Shown: piece by piece, positions 1 through 12,311 of the stretch
Numbering within the stretch: position 1 is the stretch's first letter
Layout of the letters: each line of letters begins with the position of its first letter
NCBI RefSeq assembly: GCF_043290135.1
Contig: NC_134700.1
Coordinates: 159,498,053-159,562,052, forward strand
DNA length: 64,000 nucleotides
Direction of reading: 5' to 3'
From: Rhipicephalus microplus
Taxonomy: Eukaryota > Arthropoda > Arachnida > Ixodida > Ixodidae
Program-made: the position numbers and the translations under genes
Notes under the pieces: generated by a model
The model's database searches: none
The model's input: the letters and a program-made list of their open reading frames with translations, nothing else
Told to the model about the DNA's origin: nothing

Positions 1-84
1 TAGCTGGCAAAGCCAAGTCAGCCGCACTCACACATATTTCTTTCATTTTGTCAATTTCATAGGCTTCAATACTAGAGACCTTCA

Positions 85-112
<28 letters not shown>
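85..112. repeat. (AT)n microsatellite
   Basis: An alternating AT run of about 28 bases. A second CA/TA run sits at 301-322, directly beyond the inverted repeat at 158-302. Confidence 0.95.
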
Positions 113-115
<3 letters not shown>

Positions 116-157
116 GGGAGTAATAATTCAATGGGCCAGTTAGTCTTCGTGAGGGTA

Positions 158-302
158 TGGGATATGGCACAACGGGAGCGTTGTCAACAAGGATAAATAT
201 ATTTATAACTCATCCCCTGATGAAGGGAGGACCCCTCCCGAAACTGTTGGGAAATAAATATATTTATCCCTGTTGACAGTGCTCCCGTTGTGCCATATCC
301 CA
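158..302. repeat. Inverted repeat (foldback), ~145 bp
   Basis: The outer arms 158-179 and 281-302 are perfect reverse complements over 22 bases. The middle part, 180-190 against 270-280, pairs with a mismatch and a one-base bulge. The inner arms 191-205 and 255-269 are perfect over 15 bases. The apex, 206-254, is not random: it carries a hammerhead-like core, listed separately. No open frame is present. It may be a MITE-like element or one terminus of a larger retroelement such as a Penelope-type element; the sequence alone does not decide. Confidence 0.85.
213..252 (+). ncRNA. Hammerhead-ribozyme-like motif (candidate)
   Basis: Read 5' to 3' on the plus strand, CTGATGA (217-223) is followed by a 6 bp stem (225-230 with 234-239, loop ACC), then GAAA (240-243), ACTGT, and a possible GTT cleavage triplet (246-248). 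TCCC (213-216) pairs with GGGA (249-252) as proximal stem I. An asymmetric internal loop (206-212 opposite 253-254) then leads to a 15 bp distal stem I. This is the order of a type I hammerhead. There are two departures from the consensus. One unpaired A (224) lies between the core and stem II. Stem III is so short that it could form only between two molecules, since ACTGT is self-complementary around one U-U. Activity is unknown; this may be a decayed copy. Confidence 0.35.
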
Positions 303-339
303 CACACACACACATATATATAATTTGCAGGAGTTAGTG

Positions 340-2945
340 CATTATGTGCCCGCGGTATAGCACAGCAGGCTGCGATGTAGCACCGAGTCTTCGGAGGTGT
401 ATAGGTTTCCGGCTTTTCGATGTTTCCCCGAATTTAAGTGATTTCGATGTTAAAAAAGCACGCGGGTGCACGCTGGGTTTCCCAGTCACAGTGGCGGCTT
501 TCAGAGGGACGAAATGAAACTGTCGCATTTGTGAATCAGAGTGAGGTGTGCCTGACTCGCCTCATAACAGTGTACATATAGCGTAGTTTCGGTTAACAGT
601 ACGAAACACAACCAACGGAATTCAGTTGAACTCTGAGCAACGACAAATGCCACAATGAAGGCGTATTCGACGTTGTCCGTACAGTACAGAGTTTAGAGAA
701 AAGTTCAAGTCAGCTGAACCAGTGTTATCCCGGCCCTCGCCAGTATACTCATGCGAGACGCCCACGAGACTTCGCTTTCACAGATGGCAGCGCTACCGTG
801 CGGCACCCGTCATAACTGTCGTTTGGAGGATGTCCACGCAGCCAGCCAGTGCCGGCGCTCAATCAGCCTCACTTTGGTGGTTCGCTGGTGCTTTACAGTT
901 TTCGCTGGTTATTTTTACGACATGTGCTGCGAATCGTAGTAGCAATAATTTACCTTTTTCACGAAGCTATACGTGAATTTTTTCAGACCACAGCAAATTA
1001 CGTACCCGGTGTCCAAAACTTCAATAATACACCACACGCGCGTTTCTCATTACCCAGTGTGGCGTATACATGCTCGAGCCAATGACCTCGGCAAAGCCTT
1101 GACAACACGGTGGCTGCAGCCGAAAAGGCCACACAGTTTGAAGTGACGGACACACTATCTAGCGGCTTCTGCACGATCCCCCAAACTACAGCAATGTTGG
1201 ACCTACACTAGCACCCTCTCAAGGCGGTGAAAGTTGTGATCTGCAACAGGCTGCACTTCCCTGCTGAAGGTTTTCGCGAACTAGGCAGTACAGTTCCCAA
1301 TCCAAAGACAATCGTCCATCTCCGTCGCGTTGGCCGGTGAGCGCTATTCGGCATTGCTTTGAGAACAATGCATACCATGTCCTAGAGCAGCCAGAAGGTC
1401 ATCCATTGTGGTGTATACTTCGTAGCCAGTAGCTAGACTCCTGGGCCGTCACGTACGTTGCACACGGAGCAGGAACAGGCTAAAAAGGGCCATATTCATG
1501 CACAAACGGCACGCGAGACATTGTGGACACGCCTGAGTTAACACTCTAAATAGGTGTTGTCCAGCTCCAGACATGGTGAAATGGTCGTCGCGGGGCTTAC
1601 TGTAAGGTTGGTCCCGTGTAACGCGTGACCAAAAAGCGAGATAACTGTGGTACCCTTAAGTTTGTTCTCTTCGGGTCTTGTGTTCCGTGCAGATAAATTG
1701 TAGCAGTCGGCCAGGTGTCATGCAACAATCAATAGCGGATGCATATAAGTCTTCAGCCATTCGTGAGCAGCGGATGATAACGAACACATCTAATCGAGTG
1801 TAAACGACTCGCCACATAATGTCGGCCAGTGGTGTATATATGAGGGATGGTCAGAAAGGTCCTGACCCCCCCACCTCTCTCGTGCTCAGGCGGAGGGAGA
1901 CACACCCTTTCGAGTGTCTCACCTAAAAATCCCTCTTTCACAAAGCGTATATCTCAATGGCTTGAAGGTTAAGTGTAGTGCATCCAACTTTTTCAGTGCC
2001 TTTATTTTCGTAGCATCTGCTGGGGTTTAATACCCCCTAAGCTGTGTGAGACTGTTGAAATCCCAACTGCCGCTCTATCAGTTTCACAGGAGACATATAG
2101 AACTAAGGAATTACGCTAGCTGAGAACCCGTGCTTCTTTTTTTTTCAAGTTGATTTTAAGACATGGTTTAAAAGTTTGTATAAATAAAAGGAGAAAGCCT
2201 ATATACAACACTTACAAACATAACTCCAGTGGCAAGACGGGTGCCCACCTTGCAATTATTCTCAATTTACGCCACTGACGGCGGCTGAGATGCAAGTATC
2301 CGGCCAAGCAGGAACTCCGAAAGCGCTTTCGTTGGGCGGGACACTGTTCGCGATAGCGAGGCCCGAACGGAGCTGAATAAGTGCTGCATACAACGTCGGC
2401 CAAGCATTGCGAGCAGCCCCAACAATGGCATCGCCAGCAACAAGCAGCAGAAGCAACAAACGAAGCGAGAACGGACTTACCTACATGTTGCGCAAGAGGC
2501 CGCTGACGATGCACCGCGGTGCTCCAAGAAAGGGAAATGAGGCCAATTTCTTGACCACGATTCCCTCATGGGAAGACAGAAGAGAGAGACTGAAGCCGTG
2601 ACGATCGCGGGCTCCATTTTCGGCGCTGCGGATGGTTGCGCAGTATAGGCATACAATGGTGTATCGCACGCGACGCTTTTCTTCGTCGTCACGTGACATG
2701 TCGTCAGCGTTACTTGCTGGTCGCATGCGCGTGTACTCTCAAAAGCATTGTAAAATGACGCCCAAACTTGAATGTGACGTCACTCAAAGGCTTCACGTCG
2801 AGAAAGACTGTGAATGCGCAAACGCTTAGGCAACACAAGCGCGTTTGAGTTGTCTTATTCTGTTCTCGTGCGTTTGTGTTTGCCCGTCCACCATATTTTT
2901 CCGTAATATAAATCTTTATACCAACTATACACGGCGACACGCTTA
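340..2945. other. No gene recognised
   Basis: Only short open frames (100 codons or fewer) are present, without recognisable domains, and none is conserved elsewhere in the window. I see no SINE or LINE sequence here. A pyrimidine-rich stretch near 1,860-1,940 and T runs near 2,140 are the only compositional features. Confidence 0.5.
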
Positions 2946-2949
2946 TCAC

Positions 2950-3165
2950 GAGAGAGGGAGAGATAAACGTCTTTATTCACAAAAGCATGGAGAGGGAGGG
3001 CGTGGGAGAAACCCCTAGTTCTGGGTCCTTAGGACGACTCCAGCGATGAGTCGGGCCCACTGTATCAGAGCTCGGAGGCCCTCGGAAGTTTCATGACAGT
3101 GGAGTGAAGGCTACGGAGGCGGCGCGTCCGAGCATTGGTGCTATGCCATTGTCCGGCAGCTCGCA
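2950..3165 (-). mobile_element. Possible LINE 3' end fragment
   Basis: Read on the minus strand this stretch ends in AATAAAGACGTTTATC followed by a CTC-rich tail, the look of a non-LTR retrotransposon 3' end with its polyadenylation signal. The GC-rich part before it (about 3,000-3,160) resembles the end of a LINE coding region, but no domain can be named. It could also be the 3' end of a host transcript. Confidence is low because no second copy lies in the window. Confidence 0.3.
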
Positions 3166-6054
3166 GCTGATTTCAGTAGTAGTTTCGACTTTGCTTACTC
3201 GCACTATTTTTCAATAATACATGCTCACGGAAACGTTACCCTAACATAGACGTTGCAGGTAACTTGCCTGGTCTGCTTAGGGGCCGATTTGACAACCCCT
3301 TCTTGTCACATTGCGAGTATATCCGTCGCGGAGAACAAATAAACGAGTTTGGAGCTGCATATGGTTCGGCCGTCATAGGGAATGTCATGTTTACTCCGAA
3401 AACAGGCGTGCGGAGAAAGTGATGTCCATGAAATTATACAAGAAAAAAAGTGGAAAGTGCGCAATTTTTTTCCACCAACGGCTTTCTGCACTTTTTCTAA
3501 ATTTTATAATTAAGGAAGCTTTATTTATTCAATCTAGCTAACTCTGAAAATTGAACAGTAAAAAAAAGGTACAATCTTCTTGCACGTGGGCAGGCAAGCA
3601 ATTCGGTTCTGTAACTGCCACAGTACTTCCGAGAGAAGTTGTCGCCTATTACAGCCGAACTTTCTGCCGTCTTTTACGTCACGTGTAGGCGTTGGAGTAA
3701 CAGCTAAAAACGCCAGCCATCCAGTGATACAACCCGTGCGTCTTGCTGCTACTGCTGTGCACAAACGTGCATCTCGATAACATAGTAGCGCTACAGTGTT
3801 TAGAATATAGTAAGTATATTCTAGGCACTATAGTAGCGCCGACCGATTGATGGGACGTTTGCCAGAAGCTTGCGTGCAACTCGATGAGGCTCACGCAGGC
3901 TTTCTAGAGGCACGTTGCATTGAAGTAGAACTGTATCGCATTCAGGGATTCCGTTGCTATCTCATTACGTGAATGGAATGACTTCCGTTGATCGGATACA
4001 TAGGCGCATATTCAAGAGAAATGGTGGTATCATTGCAAATGACGAGCACGTGTGCCGGCGTGTCTGCAAAGCAAGGAGGTTTGAAGACCTCCTTGGGAAA
4101 GCCTGCGCACCTTCCGGTCTGGAGTAGACGATTCCAATTACGTGCCAAGCATTATGCTATGCACTGGAGTTCAGCTTGTGCAGTATAGCATTCAGCCAGT
4201 GATTTCGGAAGGCGCGTACGTAAGGAAGCAGAACAAGAACGCCGCTGTATAGCGTTTTTTTTTTCTGTTTTAACATCAGACGGAGCGTCTGCGGTGAAAG
4301 ATTAAATTACGCCCGGTTTTCTAGAGACGCATTCATACCTTATTTGGGCGCTACGGTACACCGACAATTTCTATCGTGTCAGCTACAGGAACTATCCATT
4401 AATTTTGTCTTACACCTTCATTGCCGTCACATCTATAGTCTACGTGTTCGTTTATATGCTTCGTTTAGTAACGCGTGATCCCGGATTGCCTTCTACAGGA
4501 CCAGACAAATCGCGCAGCATAATCATTTGCGACCATGCGTTCAGTTTAGTGTCGACATTCACAGACGATGTCTCATCTCGCGCTTCTGCATGGTTTCGCA
4601 ACGGGCAGATTGCTTCCAATCCACGACGGTGCAAACGCACAAGCGTCGCCATTTTTAGACCTTCGCGGTGTGTGCGCCTTTCGCTGTCTTGGCAATCGTT
4701 ATGCCCAGTTAGCTTTGTGCACGTCGCAGTTCTATACGTGCGGCGCGAAGCCCTGCAGCTTTGGAGGCGTCGGGGTGTCGTTGCGTATAACGAGGGCCTA
4801 AATGGCGAGGGAGGAAGGCGCCGCCACAGACGTAGGAAAACTCATTATAAAGATCATCTCTAGATGTAGAGAGAGAGAGCGAAAATACTTCTCCGACAAA
4901 ACCCTCGAGAATGCAGAACTGCTCATTTGGCTTACAAAAAAGGGCAACACCAAACCACCAAGCTTGTGTAAGCTGGGTTTCTAATTTGGGATACGGCCGC
5001 TAAGGTATGTTCCGCTTTATTTTGCTCTCTCTTCAAAGGTACACCAGCAATTTCTTGTTTTCATTTTCGGACGAGAAGCAGGCAGGCAGGCAGTTGCCCT
5101 GCATTGACGTCATCGCAGCGTGCCATGACCTTGTCCGGCGTCTAAGTGCCCCATGTCGCCGTTTCCTCGCAGTGTGACGTCAATGGCGAGCGGCCAAGCT
5201 ATGCCACTGGTTCTCCCACAGAGCACGCTGCTGCTGCTGCTGGACGCTAGTGTTTAGCATTCGTACGAACCAGTTTCCGCGAATAAGTTTTCGTTCCGCT
5301 CCCCCTATCTCATCAGCAAGACGTAGCACACAACGCATTGTCGTACACTTGCATCAGTTTGTGCGGTGGTACGTGGCGCCATTGGAATGTCCAAGGAGAC
5401 GTAGCACAGAGAGGCTGTTGCTTTCACACAATACGGAGTGGGAGACGCTGCCTCTCGTAATTGCAGTTGCCTTGAGAGCTCTATTGCGTAACACGGACAA
5501 CAAGCGGTGCCTTAAATGGCTGAGCCGCAGCCGAGAGATGTTTCGCGAAAACAAAATTCAGCAGATCCCACGTATATGGGAATCAACTTTATGCGAAACA
5601 CGCAGAGGGAAGGTGGCCGTGGTAGTATCTTTTTTTATTGAGCGACACGTCATGAAATCACGGTAAATATATGTACAGATGTTGCACGCAGAGGCATATG
5701 TTGAACAGTTGCAGATGTTTGCATAATCAGTTTTCCACTTGCACAACGATACCAGCTGGAAATGTGTTTTAGCGACACCATAAGCTGATATGAAGCGCTG
5801 ATGCTCGCGAAGACGCTGGCCCTTGACACTGCTACATAAATCAATTTCAGCGCATGGCACTTCACTACGATTGACGCTAACCCAACGTGACGGCTGTATC
5901 AAATGAGTACATATGTGATGTTATGAAATAGGGTAGGCAGCCCTGCAACCACTATTGACGTGTCACAAAGATTAGTGTCTATAGGAGAAGTTTTTCTGAG
6001 ACTGGGCGTAACTCTGAGGTAAAATCCTTTACTGCAACGCAGAATGCTTGAGTT
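3166..6054. other. No gene recognised
   Basis: Open frames reach 152 codons (4,405-4,863, plus strand) but have no recognisable domain and no supporting context. A small hairpin lies at 4,072-4,093 (AAGGAGGT / ACCTCCTT). The stretch at about 5,555-5,610 shares a CAGATCCCACGTA motif and nearby TATGCGAA with 22,990-23,035, so part of a dispersed repeat reaches into this region. Confidence 0.45.
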
Positions 6055-6324
6055 CGATCGCAGCTATTTGATTGATTGATATGTGGGGTTTAACGTCCCA
6101 AAACCACTATATAATTATGAGAGACGCCGTAGTGGAGGGCTCCGGAAATTTGGACCACCTGGGGTTCTTTAACGTGCACCCAAATCTGAGTACACGGGCC
6201 TACAACATTTCCGCCTTCATCGGAAATGCAGCCGCCGCAGCCGGGATTCGAACCCGCGCCCTGCGGGTCAGCAGCCGAGTACCTTAGCCACCAGACCACC
6301 GCGGCGGGGCGATTGCAGCTATTT
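6055..6324 (-). mobile_element. tRNA-derived SINE with target-site duplication
   Basis: The SINE reads on the minus strand. It has a tRNA-like head with an A-box-like GTGGCTAAGGTAC stretch and a canonical B box, GGTTCGAATCC (plus-strand 6,244-6,254). A conserved ~150 bp body follows, then a GATT-repeat tail at the low-coordinate end. Flanking copies of CGAT(C/T)GCAGCTATTT at 6,055-6,069 and 6,310-6,324 are a 15 bp target-site duplication with one mismatch, so the insert is about 6,070-6,309. It encodes nothing. An RNA polymerase III promoter in the head is expected for the class, and mobilisation would need a LINE in trans. The type matches Ruka-like tick SINEs from memory. Confidence 0.9.
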
Positions 6325-6639
6325 ATTCTTCGCATTCACCGGGTGGACGCTACCAATGTCGGGTATTTCTTAACCGTGCATTAAAATTGCTAATGTGTGT
6401 TCTCTTCGTTCCCGGGTAGATACTAAGTGTCAATCACCTGTGGCACATACCCGCATACCAGTGGCACATACCCGCTGGTTGGTATGTTCCAATGCCTGGC
6501 GGGAAGTGTTTGACGACGTACGCGACAGGATTGTGACATTATTCATGTCTTGACCAGCGCGTCATATTCTTCAAACCTTCTTACCCTTCCATTTCTATTT
6601 TGGTTCACGCCAAGTTAAGGGGGTTGCCACGAGAGCACC

Positions 6640-6651
6640 CAAACGTAAGTG

Positions 6652-6719
<68 letters not shown>

Positions 6720-6766
6720 CGCTCAATGTCACCGAAGTTCGCTAAGAAATGCTTCGCATTACAAAA
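6640..6766 (+). repeat. (GATA)n array with conserved GTTCGCTAAGAAATGCTTCGCATT end
   Basis: About 17 GATA units (6,652-6,719) are followed by a ~45 bp non-repetitive end containing GTTCGCTAAGAAATGCTTCGC. The same GATA-then-end arrangement recurs at 24,091-24,204, so this is the 3' part of one dispersed element rather than an isolated microsatellite. Confidence 0.8.
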
Positions 6767-6769
6767 AAC

Positions 6770-9700
6770 AAACAACAATTAGAAGAAACCTAGCCGTTCT
6801 ACACAGTGATTTGTTTCCCTCCGCAGCAGTCATGTGAGGGCAGAAACTAGTGAACAGTCCTGAGGTGTGCCAGCGTACATGACTATGATGTAGGCAAACA
6901 AATGAACAGGTGGAGAAGAAAAAGAGAAGGAAGAAACACCTTTATCCACATCGCAGCTGAACTGAGGCGCCCATCGTTCAAGATGCCTTGTGCTTAGGCA
7001 GCATTCTGGACCCCTGCGACCAAAGGAAAATACACGAGAGAGAGAGAGAGAGTACGCAGGGTTGCTGGCATGAAGAGGGGCTGCTTAGATTTCATTGTTG
7101 CCTTTAATTGTTACGCTTGATTGTTCTACGCGAGTCTTTCGTTCTTTCTTATATCGACGGAAGTGTTGCGTTACTAAGCACGTGGGGGAACCAGCTGTGG
7201 CGCTAGCGGAGGGTATCCAGGGACCAATCATAGCCAAAACACAACGTATACGTTCTCAGCATCACTCTAGAAACTCATTGTCACGGGTACCACCCAACCC
7301 TAAAAAAAAAAAAAAAGCCTGGCTTAAACTCGGGTTCCTGACCGTGGCTGGCCTTGCACCTACCGCTCTGGCCCAGCGTCGACAGCCGGAGGTCCGAGCA
7401 TGGAGAAAGGAGGGAGCACTGAGCAATGCGATAGAAAGAAAAATATATATATATATGGGCGAGGCCCGCGCACAACAAGCTTCTCGTGTCACCCCATCTC
7501 CCCAGTAAAAAAAGGGGCTCTTAGTTTCCTTCTTATTTCTTCGGTTTTTTCGCCGTGATCTAGAGGTCGATTCTCCGACGATAAGACGCGCTTAAGAATG
7601 AGGATGCGTGGCGTGTTTGGTTTGGTTAGCACGCGTAACTAGAGAAACTGTAGAAGGAAACGCAGCATATCGTTATGTCTGGTCTTAATTGAACGCACTC
7701 TAACGACGGCGCACCCGGCCTGGGTGATTAGCCGTTACGTCGTGCAGTGACGCGCCCTCTAGTGACGTACCGAACGTATCTCGGCCGAACGCAGAGTACG
7801 CGTGGAGTCACCGAGGGAGAAACAAGGGGGTACGCAGCGAGAGAGCTTGGACGAGAACAAAATAGATTCCGGGGAGGATAAACATAGGATGAATGTATGA
7901 CTACGGTGAGGGTGGGGGCGAGCTCACTATGCTAGCTGGACAGAAAACGCTATGAAGCAGGAAAAGAAAGAGAGAATGCAAGAAAGAAAGAAAGCAAGAA
8001 AGAAAGAAAGAAAGGAAGAAAGACTGGGAAGGTACTCACCGGCGGGATCTTCTTTGTTGCTGCACAAAAAAAACAAAACAAAAGATAGTAAAAGAAAGAA
8101 TAAATTGCGGGACGAGTCATAGCTTTCGAGGAATTCTTTCGGGTGGGTGCCGACCGGAAAGTGGCCGTCATTCGCCGAAGACAATCCGCGAGTTTCGTTG
8201 GAATGGGTGCTGACATCTCCCTGACGAGAACTTGCCGCGGGCGCTGCTGTACATTCCGTGCACGTGGAGGCTGGTACATCGCGCCTCGTAGAGGAATGGG
8301 GTGACTGTTTTGACGAGACGATCTCTCTGTGCGCCGAAGGGCTTACTTGAAACCAAGTTGAAACGCGCGTAACACAATGTGGCGACAAAGACTGGCGCGT
8401 GAGAAAGGGAGTCCGGCGTGACGGCGCCTGTCCAAGTTTAGGCATTCCGCCACCTTCCGACACTTTTGCAACAACTGACCACCAGGGGGAATAAAAAAGT
8501 CTTCGCGGAAAGGGGGTGGGAGGTCACCTATGGAAATGGGGGAATATATGCAGAAAATAAAATGTTTAGTCGTTGAAACAAAATTTCCTGCATTGTAACA
8601 TTGTTTTCCTAGTCAGAAGCTGGGATAACGTTCTTGTACAAACAAGAGAGAAAGTAGAAACATAACAGACAGGGAGGATAGGATAACTAGACGAAGTCCA
8701 GTTTACTACCCTACTGGTGGGGAGAGGGTAACAATGGAGTAAAAAAGTCAAAAGGAGAGAAGGGGATGCACATTGCACACCACAGTGCAGGCTATCACAG
8801 GCGCTTGCTCATTATGTTAGTTGTGCCTTGAAGAGACAGGATGCTTGTCCCTTTACTCCGGAAAAGATATTGTGTACATGGTCTCCAAGAGCAGCAGCCC
8901 AGGAACGCGCGCAAACACTGCTGTACAAAAAAAACCGTCTGTATATACGTCATCCGCTTGGGACGTAAAGCCCCAGATACATCATTCATACACGTCGTCC
9001 GTGGCCAAGAGCCAGCTCTCGCTCTCTGGTTCACAACTGCAGTCTATTGTAGCAGGCATTCACGTAATCTTCGCTGCAGATCGAGAAATTACGATTATAT
9101 GACCCAAGCATGTAACCACTGATGTTGATTTCTTGCATATAATTATATGACCAGTATAATCGATCGCGCCGAGACTAATATTGTCTTAGTGACTTCTTCA
9201 ACACATGCTCTGCCCTGCGTAAGTGGTGGTGGTCGCTGGCGACGTCAACCGACCGTGGTTCAAGAAACGTTGCTTGCGTGTCGCTAAATTTCGCCTACGC
9301 GGTTTGTTTTATTCAACGCACGAAAAATGGCAAAAACAAAGAAGAAATAAAGCAGGCTAGTTTCGGTCCAAGCGTAATTACGCTGCAGCTGCAATGGAGA
9401 GATTGTTTTAGTCGCGTTTGTTCCATCTCGCCTTTTGTTCTCTGCAGCGAGGAGCCGGGGCTTTTCCCACATTGTGCGTCATGTATACCTTGGCTGACGA
9501 TGCCCTCGACGTCGGCGTTTATCTGATTAATTGTGAACTCACCTGCCCGCACTCATTGTGCACTCGCTCCCTCACCATGAGAACAAGTTGTAAATTAGAG
9601 AGTTCTAGTGCTAGGGACCCAAAGCGGCTTTACACGTCCCTGCGTTATCCTCTGTACTTCCAACCGCAACTAAAGCAACAAAGGAACGCAGGGGCTTGCG

Positions 9701-10020
9701 TACACACGTTCTTGTGTCCCTTTGTATTGTCGTTAGAGGTGGACGGAGAAAAAAATAAAGCGGCGAGATTACGAATGAATGCAAGAACATCCCCGGCAGT
9801 GGAACGCTCTATTAATAAAGTGGTACCTCGCTGCCACACACTTCGAGGATTGTTAAAAAAAAAAGTTGTTCGAGACCACTCGCTGCTTTATTCAGAATAT
9901 GGCATCGAGGAAAATAGGCGTGATAAGTGAGGCATGTCAGCCAAGAAAGCGAGGGAGTGAATGAAAAATTGCCCGCAGCTTCCCTCGGGGGAACACTGAG
10001 GAGGATGCGGAGCATATAAT
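6770..10020. other. No gene recognised
   Basis: Contains a (GA)n run near 7,036-7,051, an A run near 7,303, an AT run near 7,442-7,456 and AAAG-rich sequence at about 7,965-8,020. The longest frames (178 codons minus at 7,927-8,463; 170 codons plus at 9,418-9,930) have no recognisable domain; the first ends in low-complexity Phe/Ser/Leu sequence read from the AAAG tract. Confidence 0.45.
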
Positions 10021-10160
10021 TGGTTAACGGGGTGTTAAAGTGCGACTTACTTGGGTCGATGGCTAAATTGGTTAACGTGGTTGTGAAATGGGGTGTTAAA
10101 TTGCGACTTACTTGGGTCGATGGCTAAATTGGTTAACGTGGTTGTAGGAGGGGGTGTTAA
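10021..10160. repeat. 61 bp direct tandem repeat, ~2.3 units
   Basis: The landmark GGTGTTAAA recurs at 10,031, 10,092 and 10,153, an exact 61 bp period. The first two units are nearly identical, including TTGGGTCGATGGCTAAATTG. No coding potential is seen. Confidence 0.9.
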
Positions 10161-10337
10161 ATGAGTGAACACGTACACACGTATGCGAAAGGGCGGCGCT
10201 GGTCGAAGGGACGTCGATCATTGTGTTTGTGGATTCGTTGGAATTCATTTCACCGCGACCTTGGACGTCGACGCGCCGTACAAACCAACCGACGAGCGGC
10301 AACTGAGCGAGCGAGCGCCGAACTTGAGTATATATAC

Positions 10338-10660
10338 AGCGCGACGGCGCATGCACTGTCAGCTGTCGAATGTTCGAGAAGGGGGAGAAGCGCAACGGCG
10401 CATGCGCGCGCGTCAGCTGCCGATGTTCTCGAAGTGCGACGGCGCATGCGCGCGCGTCAGCTGCCGATGTTCTCGAAGCGTGACGGCGCATGCGCGCTAC
10501 ATTATACAGCTAGCGAATGCTCGTGAAGAGGAGAAGCGCACGCGGTGTGTAGAGGAGGAAGGGTGCACAGATGGTGGAGGAGTGAAGCGCGCGCGGTGTG
10601 TAGAGGAGGAAGGGATGCACAGATGGTGGAAGAAGGAGGAGGAAGCTTGCGGACGGCGCC
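10338..10660. repeat. GC-rich tandem repeats (44 bp and ~55 bp periods)
   Basis: ACGGCGCATGCGCG recurs at 10,395, 10,439 and 10,483 (44 bp period), with a diverged unit near 10,344. Each unit holds the palindromic core GGCGCATGCGC and CAGCTGCCGATGTTCTCGA. A second duplication, about 10,535-10,660, repeats GGTGTGTAGAGGAGGAAGG followed by CACAGATGGTGGA. The frames across it translate only the repeat. Confidence 0.85.
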
Positions 10661-10679
10661 GCACTACAAGCCTCGAGTA

Positions 10680-12070
10680 TTAGATGCTCCGCATCTAAAA
10701 CAAAACAGTAAGAACGATTGTGCACGTGGGATCGTGGGTGAACACCACGGCACGCGGTGGAATACTGGGGCATCGATCACCCGCCTCCAGTGCGTTCGAT
10801 TCCTAGTTTGTCTTTGTTACAATTAAAATCTCGAGGGCGTTGACACGAACTTCTTTCTCAAACGTGTTCTTTTTTCGCATATGAGACATGGTTTTGAGGG
10901 GAAGTCGCATTTTGATGGCGTCGAAACGATCTATGCTTGTCTACTGTGAGATAGTAAATATTTTTTTGTCCCATATTAACGTCGTGATTTTGGCACACAA
11001 AACCGTAGATGTGATAATTGAGAACCCTCTTAGATAAGTCGCTTCGCAAATGCTCACGCGTGCTTGAATCTATACCGTTTTCCTGCAGACTATCTAGCTT
11101 ATACTGAAACGATGACGTCTTGCGCAAACCAGCGACTATAGTACAAAGAATGACGGCGCTGCATGCGCTCTGTGCCGTCTTTCTGTTTATCTTGTAGTTG
11201 GAATAGCACGTTACTAGGCTATTTTTTTCATTTGCATAATTGTCTGCAGTTGTGTCTGGCAGACTTCGGCACGTCCATCACAACTTTGAGACGTCACATT
11301 CGGCACGGGCAATGGCGAGCGAGCGTATTTGCCAAACGAAGAGAGATGATAGAAGACAATTTTACCCCCCCCCCTCTTTTTTTTTTAATTTTCGACCGAC
11401 ATTTGCACTTGCAACGCGCCGGTGAAGAGGCTTGCGCAGGAGCTCGACGCCACGCATCCTAATTATTTAAGCGGATGAAGAGCGATACGGAACTCGCTCT
11501 CTGGATATCGTGCCGACCGGTTGTGCCCCCGTGATCTCCGAGGACAGTGCAGCTCTGGCCGACTGGCTCGCCCTACGCCATCTCCTGCCGCCGACAAGAG
11601 CTCTCGCTGAGTGGTGTCCCGTCCTCGCACTCCTGCGACCGTGTCCATCTTTCGTATATCCCCTTTACTTCCGTCGTTTTCTGTCGTTCGCTTTCCCTGC
11701 CCCTCGCTCTCTCCTTCCTCTCTCTATGTATATACCTTTAATACTATCTTTTTAATCCCTCCTTACCCCATCACTTGTAAGGTACTGTTCAGGTGTCACA
11801 CTCTGAGGCAGACAGTTACGGGGCTCACTTTTCTCTTTAAGAATCACACAAGAAGAGCGATACGTGCGACTGTCGATGTAAATAAACAAGGCGCCATTTG
11901 TCCCATGCCCGACGAGGGCCGCACTGCCAGTCACGCAACGCTCGATCGCCTCCACGGTCCGCGGCTTTCTGCTTCAAGGACACACAGGACACGCTCCGCT
12001 GTCAATAGTGCTCTCTCTCTCACAGTTCATCACTACGGCGTACCTCTCATTCTTACACTCCCAAGGCTTC
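10680..12070. other. No gene recognised
   Basis: Short frames only. A C run followed by a T run lies at about 11,366-11,386. The GC-rich stretch at about 11,460-11,650 has no recognisable protein on either strand. Confidence 0.45.
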
Positions 12071-12311
12071 CTCGCCGTGGTGGTGTAGTGGCTAAGGTAC
12101 TCGGCTGCTGACCCGCAGGTCGCGGGATCGAATCCTGGCTGCGGCGGCTGCGTTTTTGATGAAGGCGAAAATGCTGTAGGCCCGTGTGCTCAGATTTGGG
12201 TGCAGGTCAAAGAACGCCAGGTGGTCGAAATTTCCGGAGCCCTCCACTATACGGCGTCTCTCATTATCATAAGGTGGTTTTGGGATGTTTAACCCCACGT
12301 ATCAATCAATC
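12071..12311 (+). mobile_element. tRNA-derived SINE, plus strand
   Basis: Full-length copy of the same family as 6,055-6,324. It has the tRNA-like head (GTGGCTAAGGTACTCGGC), a B-box-like GGGATCGAATCCT near 12,123, the conserved body ending in a GGTTTTGGGATGTTTAACCC-type stretch, and a short (ATCA)n tail. I could not find a clean target-site duplication; CCCAAGG and CCCAGG on the two sides are too short and mismatched. Scattered substitutions suggest an older copy. Confidence 0.88.

Noticed and set aside
12071..12145. tRNA gene in the SINE head
   Set aside because: The A and B boxes are present, but the sequence runs into a conserved SINE body and recurs in at least six other places, so it is a SINE head and not a tRNA gene.
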